DNA from: Tritrichomonas musculus
Taxonomy: Eukaryota > Parabasalia > Tritrichomonadida > Tritrichomonadidae
Direction: 5' to 3'
Length of the DNA: 64,000 nucleotides
Assembly: GCA_039105265.1 (NCBI GenBank)
Contig: JAPFFF010000049.1
Coordinates: forward strand, 889,501 to 953,500
Translations under genes and position numbers: made by a program
Notes under the pieces: model-generated
Databases searched by the model: none
Told to the model about the DNA's origin: nothing
Seen by the model: the letters and a program-made list of their open reading frames with translations, nothing else
Shown here: one piece after another, positions 27,701 to 34,781 of the stretch
Position numbering within the stretch: the first letter of the stretch is position 1
Layout of the letters: every line of letters begins with the position of its first letter

Positions 27701-30700
27701 AATCTTAATTCAGAGAATTTTACCAACTTTTCTAAAATGGTATCCAAATTATAAAAATAATTCAGTTGATGATATAATTGAAAATTTGTGTAAAACTTGG
27801 AATATTAGTTCAAATATTAATTCTGAACCAATTGAAAATAAAGAAAGTCTTTTGGAGGATTGTTATTATAACTTTCTATTTAATCCAATGGCAAAGAAAT
27901 ATTATATTGCTTATGGTAAAAAAGAATGGAATCATGAAAATGATTTTTATATGACTAATTTTCTTGAAGATAAACTATCAGAAAATCAATATTCTGAAGA
28001 TATAGATGGAAGAAAAAATGTGAATCCAATTGAAATTGAACCAATTTTGAAAGATGAATGTCAAAAAATTGATAAAGCTTATCAAATTTTACAATCTCAA
28101 TTTAATAATTTAACACCTGAATCAAAAGGATTTGTTAATGCAAATTTTGATTCATTAGATGATTTTATTCAATATTTCGGTTCAATTAATGAAACTAAAT
28201 GGTTAATTAAAATCTTAGAAATTTTACCAATTTGGAATCAATATGTAGATGATTTTGGTGTTGATTCAAAAATTTCTAATCTTCAACAAATTATCACAAA
28301 ATATTCAAATAAAGATAATGAAAATTCAGAAAATTATAGACAAGAATATTGGAATAAAATTTTAACTGCTTTATTTGAAAATTATAAGAAAGCTTATCAT
28401 ATTCCAAGAGAAGAAAATTTAGATTCATTCAAAGAAAAAATATTAAAAGGAAATAATGACGATGATGATTTATTTAAAGGAATTCAAACTTTAAATCCTT
28501 TTAATTCTTCAATTGTCAATTCAAATGATAAAAAATTAAATTCAGATGAATTCCTTCAAAAAGTTAAAAGTCAATTAGAAAAATTCATTGAACAATCAAA
28601 TATTTCTTATACAAATTTACAACAAGAATATCAAAATGTTTTTGGTAAAGTAGTTGAAATAAAAGATTTGAAAAAACATAGTTGGATTGAAGTTCATTAT
28701 TCAATTGAAATTCAAAGATATCAAAATTCACATCCAGATGAAAAAATAAATATTAACAATTTAGTTGCAAAATATAAATCATTTGAAAATGCTTATTGGA
28801 ATTTGAGAACAGAAAAAGATAGAAAAGAATATAATAAATATTGTTCAAAAGTTAATGAACAAGTCAATAATTTTGATGATATTAAGAAATTATTAAATTT
28901 CACACAAACTTTTGAACCAAAATCTTTAAATGAATATGACCAAGAATTTGAAGATTTAGTTATTAAATTTAATCAAAAAGTTGAAGATTTAAAATTAAAA
29001 TATTATCAAAGTGATTTAAAAAATGCTGCTACTGAATTTATAAGTATTGATGATGCAAAGAATCGATTAAAAATTGCTGACCCAGAAAAATTATATTGGG
29101 CTTTAAAAACTAGACAAGCTTTGAAAAAATATAATGAATATTTCAAAACTCAAACACAAACTTTTGAAAATTTAAGAGATAAATCAAATGAAGATTGGGA
29201 AACATTATATTGGAAATATTCTTTAGAACCTGAAATTGATAAATATAAAAATGTTTTTAAAGGAACTGAAGAATTAACCGTTGAAAATTTGAGAAGAAAA
29301 TATTCAACTGTTGAAGATGCAATTAAACATATAACTGCATTAGAAACAGAAAAAGAAACAAAGAAAAAATTTGAAACAATTGAGATGAAAAAATTATTAG
29401 ATATTTATAATAATTTACCTAAAACCGATAATTTAGATACAAATGATTTGATAAGATTATGGGAAACACCTGAAAATGCAAAATTTCATTTATTAATTGA
29501 ACCTTATTTAGAAGAATACAATAAATTATCAAATTTCAAAACTTTAACTCCAGAAGAATGTGATAAAATTGTTTCAAAAAGAGATGAATGGGATAAACAA
29601 AATCCAAATGCAACAGAAGAACAAATTGAATCTATGATTCATGATTCAGAACAAGGTTATTTAAATCGAAATGAATTAGCTTATCAAATTATTGTTTATC
29701 CAAAGTTATTGAATGCTCAAAAAATGATTCCTCAATTTGATGTTAATAATTTCACAAAACAACATCCTGACCCATTAGATGCCAGAAAAATTTTGGATGA
29801 AATTATTCAAAAATCAGAAATTGGAATGACAAGTTTAATTCAAGAGTATGCAAAACATTTTCCTAATTCAACTTTACAAACATTAAAAACTTCTTATCCA
29901 GAACCTTATGAATTAGATGCTCATTTAAGAATTGACCCATTATTATTTGAAATTCAAAAAGAAGGTGAGTATAAAAATACAAAATTCAAATTTGAAGACA
30001 TTATTCATAAAAAGTATGATAAAGAAGGTGGTTATCAAGAAAATGTTTATGAAATTCAAGATAAATTATCTGAAAAATTAGATGAAATCAAAGAAATTAA
30101 ACCATTATTAGAAAAATATGAAAATGAAACAACAATTAAACCAAAATCAATTGAAGAATGGGAATCAACTTTTCCAGATAAAATTGACCCAGAACAATGG
30201 AAAAATTTGAGAAGAAATTTATTAAAAGAATTAGAAGCAATTCGTCAATATAAATTATTATCTTCAGAATATGAATCATTTACATTAGAAAATACAGATT
30301 CTGTTCAAGATATTGCAAAGAAAAATAAAGGTTTTGATTCAATTGATTCAAAAATATTTCAAAAAGAAAAAGATGAATTAGCTAAAATTTGGGCATTCAT
30401 TTCACCTTTAAAGTTAATTAATTCACAATACAAAGAAATTATGGGTAAAAATTATCCTTTCAAAAGGTTATATGAAGATACAAATCATAATATTTCTTTA
30501 GCTAGAGAAAAATTACAAAGAAAGGTTGACTTTTTGAAAGAAGTTAAACCATTACATGATGAATTATTAAATATTACAAAAGATAATATTTCTTATGATT
30601 ATTTAATTGAAAACTATTTTCAAGATATAACACAAGATGATTTAGAAACAGAAATTTCAAAGAATAATGAAACAAAACAAAGAAATATTAAAGATATGGC

Positions 30701-31493
30701 ACAAGGAGCTAAAGATTTTTTGAAAGGAAAAATTGACCAAGCTCAGAAAAAGAAAAGAGATGAAATGAATGAAATAAATAATTCAAATGCTTTAAGAAAT
30801 TCTTATTCTGGAGGTGGTGCAATAATTCGACCTTTAATTGGAGGAGGTGGAGGTGGAAGTTTTAATAGAATTCAACCACCGAATCAATTGAATCAACAGA
30901 ATCAACAGAATCAACAACCACAGAATCAATTGAATCAATTGAATCAAAATCAAATTCCACCTTTTCATTATGATAAATCAAATCCATTAAGTTTTCGAAT
31001 TCAAAAATTGAATTATATGAAAATGATTGATGGATTGAAAAATCAAGGTACTAATTCAGAAATTCAAACATATACACAAATAAATCCATTAATTTCAAAT
31101 CCTCAACCAAAAATAACTCCGTTAACAATTAATCCAGAACCTCAAATAACTCAACCTATTCAACCAACTCAACCAATTCAACCAATTCAACCAATTCAAC
31201 CAATTCAACCAACTCCTCAACCAATTCAACCAATTCAACCAATTCAACCAATTCAACCAACTCCTCAACCAACTCAACCTATTCAAACAAATACATTAAG
31301 TAAAAAAGAAATTGAAGGAATTTTAAAGAAAATGAAAATTCCACTTCGTTATGCAATTCAATTATTTAATGCAAATATTTCAAAAGACCAATTAAAAAGT
31401 GCTGAATCAATTAAAAATATTATTTCAAATCTTAAGAAAAGTAAATTTGTTCCTAAAAAAGCATTACGTTATAATTTATTGAATAAATTATAA
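21720..31493 (+). CDS. Giant helical-repeat protein, about 3,257 aa or more
   Basis: This is the longest gene in the window. The first in-frame ATG is 21720, and the frame is also open upstream, so the true start is uncertain. The N-terminal third is Gln/Asn-rich with Pro/Thr/Gln and poly-Gln tracts (around residues 370-400 and 590-600). The middle 2,000 residues are charged helix with degenerate units of roughly 50-70 residues built on a pattern like L-x-x-Y-N, T-x-E-x-L, Y-x-x-x-E-x-A. The C-terminal part has a Gly run (IGGGGGGSF), Asn/Gln repeats, a P-I-Q-P-T-Q tract and a final basic helical domain. No catalytic motif is seen. A tape-measure, tegument or scaffold role is only a guess. Confidence 0.8.
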   Translation: MVLSHNNSFDDLIQFFINEFNRNGINVSTQNSNLIKNYYSNFNNSTSINNILNNRGSHITAQEVIVQPKKRNSRKIQLLSIDSPPPQDPMILLQQMKSYIELVWYYGNKDEQPTQIDIYLNSNQGSPQEKFNVIQNIYSTFKKWENIQIKDDNIDISGAETDKIRKFREYCDYLSFSMKSFNMMNINSDKISIIDCFIKFGNLDNAYNQIELFNQYISQPRMNENLSNMYQVLQKYFNDDDKIGDIFWNYCPDMTQLSKLLNSVSTILSDEQLCSQTGQLFIFYNSNLTPPISFFAMLNRFQNIQTVWNEIAKKFNTTPNELLNRIQHQTQENQQIASDQQTIQNSNNPLDVQNLLNHHPTQPIQNIQPVSQPTQQPTQPTQQPTSNSENWEIQNLSRDWSIFQSKKRELFSEAVSLFGRIYSAQSNNQIQDENEYYLVMIDEFRNLIPELVNMTFWSDAHQIFEDDLLGYNRFVKLFPIAVLFNILVSNPQQVFTTKTIQQLFSQNDSISDESLFHAYSVIARYYESLIQNNPISQVNTLMSETQKDYKNSWKDVFIKINQRCQNAILPESNPQTNQQVMNSIENNQQQQQQQQTIFSEKDFKWIIEYSYSMYSMNMKFPNRIIEKLCDDYYQFYQEYNNKFEGNEDPLQTKEQINGRFGGDIHSIPSYLLSYPIVKFLNKLFANSGPSVLDFSSHLFDLKDWICQLNNEILFYYFHIKNNQPLFSDYSQLQQATNTKKGESNSEQFYLSQINEYKTLNNIADIAPFRTELSQEERNQLGQNPLPYTNNFLRQFQPQQNPISNVVSQPILKTKSQAPKENPENSVPLQNVKIHNLVKDSIEKAVLSKYPSTTIKNPLVPSTKSNGVMSVPVKNSTFEITKQNTINEFKNENSWFSQLSKIDDKVNSITSESDLNNFLNDLSNSHVRLIRTEQILSDYQTAYPDVPFNIDAIKFWMLQGTENDLTKYCENTVSQYYEKEYNKIVEDLRALSNTDAVNYAEQWKQKRDSGKNPKQIYYELRQLFDEKIKDKKSLDSLKVGFLGRINSKYGTNISITELLPYNTKDEYENYVFKYLYDINKDKIKTVLNAIRNLLGENDSNYQELNNDFQNFEVSSFINEAAVENIKSFYDSIQNKLTKFKSNSTSKNAAIENLRRRYQNTDLTNDDLKNIQQKDLDDYFKAYSTLKEYNDELNSNIELDDFLPQQSYQQKYWYMKAMIEIHKYLIKTKQPASETNCSEFKNQQNSQGKDDKQIFEEYTKLNGDEDTKKKVFETTKLQLLTQNAEIYKKYQQYIDSLDSVDLISRFFKVIQKLTALQQQDNFYNSLSFEYLNNFISASSQGENINLLDRLVRIEFVLDYLPKVREKHKLKKEYPSIDDLLTEIPTVKLDELNDEIEESKTLNANTKAARETLIQKFMTEHPDDYDASEVQKIKDLNDLKIYFQIIPTLNKFNHAFSEDTPKSWETFTTIGPNGKKMLDDINLEYIDTLRLFKKWKELQNAEELEDGTRHVVETLLENSHLINTNQNENRQSQFHMLHENLKQWIQQQENSNQNESTFRSSIDTKLKEQGINNNSNDMSKVKFNDLQDYYDFMVAASKFNNYFNSTYETPSKFINHPNKKLFVLKVSTFPKIDEFLSLNDPENYKTANGFENNKSKIEEKFKEFQNKYHDNLLQNIENEINQLKSSTEKYKENAKNIIETFMAQNQNKINISMKIIDKYNNITDLQKYLNKEAEKYWKDKINANIDVYNTLFGVSLNFQTLKQQYGTNYQEFYNSMIQNIQEETTRQIQLYMKDINIELKAYKNANPSSTKYDGIEKFESPDFTNENMSEEEKNRKIQEIKENFKKFGNFEDRFYKLKIENNLNEYNRWYNRWTPKGKKPLFTDTLETLLQRHPKLYDCYLHVLVSSKIVEYNDTKRANEEEMTLEKLKIQFPASNSEERKNQPELMNNYLQTEIDKMSKEKKTDSYEKIIKDYNLDNVSVEELKKLGETPKIAKFKILIQRILPTFLKWYPNYKNNSVDDIIENLCKTWNISSNINSEPIENKESLLEDCYYNFLFNPMAKKYYIAYGKKEWNHENDFYMTNFLEDKLSENQYSEDIDGRKNVNPIEIEPILKDECQKIDKAYQILQSQFNNLTPESKGFVNANFDSLDDFIQYFGSINETKWLIKILEILPIWNQYVDDFGVDSKISNLQQIITKYSNKDNENSENYRQEYWNKILTALFENYKKAYHIPREENLDSFKEKILKGNNDDDDLFKGIQTLNPFNSSIVNSNDKKLNSDEFLQKVKSQLEKFIEQSNISYTNLQQEYQNVFGKVVEIKDLKKHSWIEVHYSIEIQRYQNSHPDEKININNLVAKYKSFENAYWNLRTEKDRKEYNKYCSKVNEQVNNFDDIKKLLNFTQTFEPKSLNEYDQEFEDLVIKFNQKVEDLKLKYYQSDLKNAATEFISIDDAKNRLKIADPEKLYWALKTRQALKKYNEYFKTQTQTFENLRDKSNEDWETLYWKYSLEPEIDKYKNVFKGTEELTVENLRRKYSTVEDAIKHITALETEKETKKKFETIEMKKLLDIYNNLPKTDNLDTNDLIRLWETPENAKFHLLIEPYLEEYNKLSNFKTLTPEECDKIVSKRDEWDKQNPNATEEQIESMIHDSEQGYLNRNELAYQIIVYPKLLNAQKMIPQFDVNNFTKQHPDPLDARKILDEIIQKSEIGMTSLIQEYAKHFPNSTLQTLKTSYPEPYELDAHLRIDPLLFEIQKEGEYKNTKFKFEDIIHKKYDKEGGYQENVYEIQDKLSEKLDEIKEIKPLLEKYENETTIKPKSIEEWESTFPDKIDPEQWKNLRRNLLKELEAIRQYKLLSSEYESFTLENTDSVQDIAKKNKGFDSIDSKIFQKEKDELAKIWAFISPLKLINSQYKEIMGKNYPFKRLYEDTNHNISLAREKLQRKVDFLKEVKPLHDELLNITKDNISYDYLIENYFQDITQDDLETEISKNNETKQRNIKDMAQGAKDFLKGKIDQAQKKKRDEMNEINNSNALRNSYSGGGAIIRPLIGGGGGGSFNRIQPPNQLNQQNQQNQQPQNQLNQLNQNQIPPFHYDKSNPLSFRIQKLNYMKMIDGLKNQGTNSEIQTYTQINPLISNPQPKITPLTINPEPQITQPIQPTQPIQPIQPIQPIQPTPQPIQPIQPIQPIQPTPQPTQPIQTNTLSKKEIEGILKKMKIPLRYAIQLFNANISKDQLKSAESIKNIISNLKKSKFVPKKALRYNLLNKL

Positions 31494-31546
31494 ATTCAAT
31501 AAAAAATTTTTTAAATCAATTTTTTATTTTTTATTAAAAAAAAGAG

Positions 31547-31615
31547 ATGTCATATTCAATGCCAGTCAAAAGAAAGAAAACAACAAGAAAACGTAAAACA
31601 ACTCGTAAAAAATAA
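31547..31615 (+). CDS. 22-aa Lys/Arg peptide (possible core peptide)
   Basis: The frame MSYSMPVKRKKTTRKRKTTR plus two Lys, with 13 basic residues of 22. It resembles the DNA-condensing core peptides of adenoviruses (mu/pX) in composition. It lies just before the particle module, after the giant gene. The length makes chance possible, but the composition is striking. Confidence 0.45.
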   Translation: MSYSMPVKRKKTTRKRKTTRKK

Positions 31616-31655
31616 AAAAATAATCAATTTTTTATTCAATAAATAAAAATATTCA

Positions 31656-32218
31656 ATGTCAATATTAGATTATTTCAGTGTTGATTCAACTCCAAAAAAG
31701 TCAAATCCATATTCAATTGAAAATATAATGAATCCAACGGTTGAACCAAAACCAAATTCATAGTTCAAGTGAAAAGATATAAGAAGTCAAATCCATATTC
31801 AATTGAAAATATTTTGAATCCAACTGTTGAACCAAAACCAAATTCATCAGTTAAAGTCAAAAGATATGATAATCAAATCCATATTCAATTGAAAATATTT
31901 TGAATCCAACTGTTGAACCAAAACCAAATTCATCAGTTAAAGTCAAAAGATATGATAATCAAATCCATATTCAATTGAAAATATTTTGAATCCAACTGTT
32001 GAACCAAAACCAAATTCATCAGTTAAAGTAAAAACAAAAATAAATTGATAATAGACCCAATCAGCAAAAATCCATATTCAATAGATAATATGTTGAATGC
32101 ATCTTCAATTGATACAAAATAATTCAAATGATAAAGTTCAAATCAAAAAAATTAAAAATTCTTCACAAAAAGTTAAAAGCAAATCAGGAATGAATGAATT
32201 ATCAAGAGTTTTGTTAGA
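31656..32218. repeat. Four 86-bp tandem repeats upstream of the EF-hand-like gene
   Basis: Units of about 86 bp beginning AAATCCATATTCAATTGAAA and containing CCAACTGTTGAACCAAAACC start near 31702, 31788, 31874 and 31960. The first is preceded by a short frame starting MSILDYFSVDSTPKKSNPYS. The zone looks like degenerate coding sequence of the following gene's N-terminal part. It is treated as a broken stretch of element B and is not reconstructed. Confidence 0.7.
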
Positions 32219-32962
32219 ATGAATAGAGATATCAAATTCAGTAAAAAAGCTTCAACACCAAATGGAGCAGCAGAAATGGTTGCAAAACATAATTCAACAA
32301 AAGCTAAGAAATGGCATTTGAATTTAATTAATCCAAATGGTCCAATTGATGCAAATAATTTCACAGATATTAATGGTGATGGAATACCTGATATCTTAAT
32401 TTTGAATGAAAAAAATTCACCAGTTTATATCAATGGTTTCACTACAAAAATTAGTAATTCTATGAAAAAGAGAGACCAAATTGAATCTTCAAATGGAAAT
32501 TCTGCTTATTCAAAATTCAAAAAGAAAGTATTTTCAGCTAAAAACACTGCATTAACAGAAATGGGATTGAATAATGCTGATAAAATTCAACAAATGGGAT
32601 TATTAAATAAAGCAATGTCCGAAATTTGGCATGATGAAATTATTCAAAAAGTTTATGATAAATTGAATTTAACAACTCAAAAAGAAATTAATAAAGCTAA
32701 AAGAACACAAGCATATAAAAATGAATTGATGGCAACGGTTGATGAAAATATTGCACAACATCGTGATGATAGAACATATTATCATTCATTATTGACTCAT
32801 GCAATGGTTGATGCTCAGAATAATAGAACTCCAACAGAAAATAATTCAAATCCTTATGATATTCCAATAATTAATCCAATTACACCTCATATTGTAAATC
32901 ATTCTGATTCTTTGAATAATGGTTTTCCAATAATTAATCCAATTACTCCTCATTATGTTTAA
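32219..32962 (+). CDS. EF-hand-like (DINGDGIPD) structural protein, element B
   Basis: A 247-aa frame. Residues about 15-75 contain an AAEMVAKHN segment, then DINGDGIPDILI, a calcium-binding-loop pattern, then PVYINGFTT. The element C gene at 51386 has the same order (GAQKMVDKHN, DINGDNIPDIII, PMYVNGYTT). The rest is helical and ends with two copies of PIINPITPH. It lies 28 bases ahead of the ATPase in B and 21 in C. A particle role is inferred from this conserved place. The frame is shorter than its C relative and may be partial. Confidence 0.6.
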   Translation: MNRDIKFSKKASTPNGAAEMVAKHNSTKAKKWHLNLINPNGPIDANNFTDINGDGIPDILILNEKNSPVYINGFTTKISNSMKKRDQIESSNGNSAYSKFKKKVFSAKNTALTEMGLNNADKIQQMGLLNKAMSEIWHDEIIQKVYDKLNLTTQKEINKAKRTQAYKNELMATVDENIAQHRDDRTYYHSLLTHAMVDAQNNRTPTENNSNPYDIPIINPITPHIVNHSDSLNNGFPIINPITPHYV

Positions 32963-32990
32963 ATGATTTAACTTTTTTAAAAAAATTTAA

Positions 32991-33824
32991 ATGTCTTCAA
33001 AAAATAAGAACCTTACAAAAATAAAACAAGAAATTAAAGATAAATTGAGAACTTCGAAGAAACATGTTGAAGGAGCTTTAATAAATGAAATACATCCAGA
33101 TATTTTAATTAAATACAATTCTGTGAATGTTATTGTTGGTAAACAAAGTTTCGGAAAAACCGTTATTGCTTTAGAAGAAATTATTAAAATCAGTCAATTG
33201 AATACACATCATTTATTAATTTATATTACTAAAAATGGTGATGAAAATGATAGAAGCTTTCAATCTTTGAAAGATTTATTGAAAATTCCTTATATAACTG
33301 TTTCTGAAGAAGATAGTGAAAGTTGTATTCAAGAATTAATTGATGCAAAGAATTTATATTATCAAGTGAAAAGAGAAGGATTAGAAGAATTAATGGATGA
33401 CACTCAAAAATATCAAATGTTTGATGTATTACATGTTGAAGATTTTGAAAGAAATTATTTACATTCAATTGTATTATTTGATGATATTAGTAATTCAAAA
33501 TTATTTTCAAACGAAGAAAACTTTTTCAGTCAACAAATTAAAAGATGTAGACATACAAATATTTCTTATTTCTTATTAATTCAAGGATGGAAAGGTATCA
33601 AACCATTTATTAAAAATGAAATAACAACTTTAATGATTTTCCCTTGTTTCAATAAACAACAATTACATTATATTTTCAATCAATCTGCTTCAAATTTAAG
33701 TTGGGAAGAATTCTATCAATTGTGTTTAGATATGGTTTCTTATCGTCAACAAAATAAAGATGCACATCCATTTTTAGTAGTTCAAATTACTGATGGTGGT
33801 GAAACTTTCTTAAGATTAGAATAA
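32991..33824 (+). CDS. FtsK/HerA-type genome packaging ATPase, element B
   Basis: A 277-aa ATPase. Walker A GKQSFGKT lies near residues 49-56 after NVIV, and Walker B IVLFDDIS near 159-166 is followed by a CRHTNISYFLLIQGWKG sensor-type strand near 185. A polar/acidic helical insert separates the two. It closely matches the element C ATPase (53202-53950 part) and is more distant from that of A. It would power DNA packaging. It opens the capsid gene block and is convergent with the coiled-coil gene at 33830. Confidence 0.88.
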   Translation: MSSKNKNLTKIKQEIKDKLRTSKKHVEGALINEIHPDILIKYNSVNVIVGKQSFGKTVIALEEIIKISQLNTHHLLIYITKNGDENDRSFQSLKDLLKIPYITVSEEDSESCIQELIDAKNLYYQVKREGLEELMDDTQKYQMFDVLHVEDFERNYLHSIVLFDDISNSKLFSNEENFFSQQIKRCRHTNISYFLLIQGWKGIKPFIKNEITTLMIFPCFNKQQLHYIFNQSASNLSWEEFYQLCLDMVSYRQQNKDAHPFLVVQITDGGETFLRLE

Positions 33825-33829
33825 ATTTT

Positions 33830-34273
33830 TCATTGTTCTCCATTCAAAACTGTAATAATTGAATTTATAGTTTCTTTAATTTGTTTTAATTCTTTTTTCA
33901 TTTCTTCTTTAAATTCATTCAATTTATCTTTGATAGAATTTATTTCTTCTTTAACTTCTTTCAATTTATTTTGATAATATGATAAACCATCTTTGATAGA
34001 ATTTATTTCAATATCTTTATTTTTCAAATTATTTTTAAATTCATTCAATTCATCTTCATTTTCATTTTTATCTTTATCATCCCACTTTTTTAACATTAAA
34101 ACACCTTTTATTTTTGTAATTCTATATCCTTCAATGAAATACATTTTGTTTAATTTGTGAGTAGTCATTAAATTCATCTCTTCTTTATTTTTTGTATAGA
34201 ATGAATTGAATTCCTCTGGAGTATTAAAAACTTTTGAATAATTTTTAATTGGTTCAATAATTTTAATTTCCAT
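33830..34273 (-). CDS. Conserved N-domain plus coiled-coil protein, element B
   Basis: A 147-aa protein. Residues 1-63 form a domain shared with the element C protein at 53960: IKIIEPIKNYSKVF, FYTKNK, TTHKLNK and GYRITKIKG...LMLKK. The remaining 80 residues are a coiled coil. The first domain has the look of a small DNA- or protein-binding module, but I cannot name it. In both elements it is on the minus strand between ATPase and the protein VI-like gene, which suggests a conserved particle or packaging role. Confidence 0.6.
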   Translation of the reverse strand: MEIKIIEPIKNYSKVFNTPEEFNSFYTKNKEEMNLMTTHKLNKMYFIEGYRITKIKGVLMLKKWDDKDKNENEDELNEFKNNLKNKDIEINSIKDGLSYYQNKLKEVKEEINSIKDKLNEFKEEMKKELKQIKETINSIITVLNGEQ

Positions 34274-34315
34274 TTAATAAAAAATAAAATATATTATTTT
34301 ATTTTAAAATAAAAA

Positions 34316-34462
34316 ATGTCATTAACTAATTTCTTATTAAGTAGTCTATTGATAATTGAATCATTGAATCTATTATTGAATTTAATAAAGACTTCAATAT
34401 TTATACAAAATGAAACAATACCTCCAATTGATAAAGAAATTGAAATGAAAATGTATTCTTAA
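34316..34462 (+). CDS. 48-aa hydrophobic microprotein
   Basis: The frame starts MSLTNFLLSSLLIIESLNLL and is hydrophobic for about 30 residues, then polar. It could be a membrane peptide or a signal-anchor. It overlaps the end of the protein VI-like gene (34459) by 4 bases and lies in the 40-base-leader zone divergent from the gene at 34273. Confidence 0.4.
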   Translation: MSLTNFLLSSLLIIESLNLLLNLIKTSIFIQNETIPPIDKEIEMKMYS

Positions 34463-34725
34463 CCACCTTTTATCTGAAGACCTTTCAAATTTTCTTGAGG
34501 ACTTCTTGAGTACCATTTATGAATATTATTACCAACATTTTCCATTGTTTGACCAAATTTTTGAAGTCCTTGACCCCATTTTGAATTTTTATTAGAAATT
34601 GATGAACCTAAATCTTCAACAACTGGTGCAACTTTTTTTGCAATAAATTGAGCAGCTGAATCAATTATTGGTAAAGCCGTTTTTGCAAATTTACTAATCA
34701 TTTTAAAGAAATGACCGAAACCCAT
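34459..34725 (-). CDS. Protein VI-like amphipathic protein, 88 aa
   Basis: The frame starts MGFGHFFKMISKFAKTALPI, a basic amphipathic helix, followed by an Ala/Val-rich helix (SAAQFIAKKVAPVVEDLGS) and a Gln/Asn/Gly-rich tail. The layout matches the element C protein at 54350-54664 (MAFGSWFKNITKK, then LPVLQTIGQIA). It is divergent from the first MCP gene by 56 bases, as in element C. It is a candidate membrane-lytic minor capsid protein. Confidence 0.55.
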   Translation of the reverse strand: MGFGHFFKMISKFAKTALPIIDSAAQFIAKKVAPVVEDLGSSISNKNSKWGQGLQKFGQTMENVGNNIHKWYSRSPQENLKGLQIKGG

Positions 34726-34781
34726 TTTTTTTAAGAGAGAAAAAAAATTTCTTTCTTTTTTTAATCTTTAATTAAAAAAAA

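Noticed and set aside
21570-31493. Giant gene as a host dynein or other motor
   Set aside because: No P-loop or other ATPase motif is seen, and composition matches element B.
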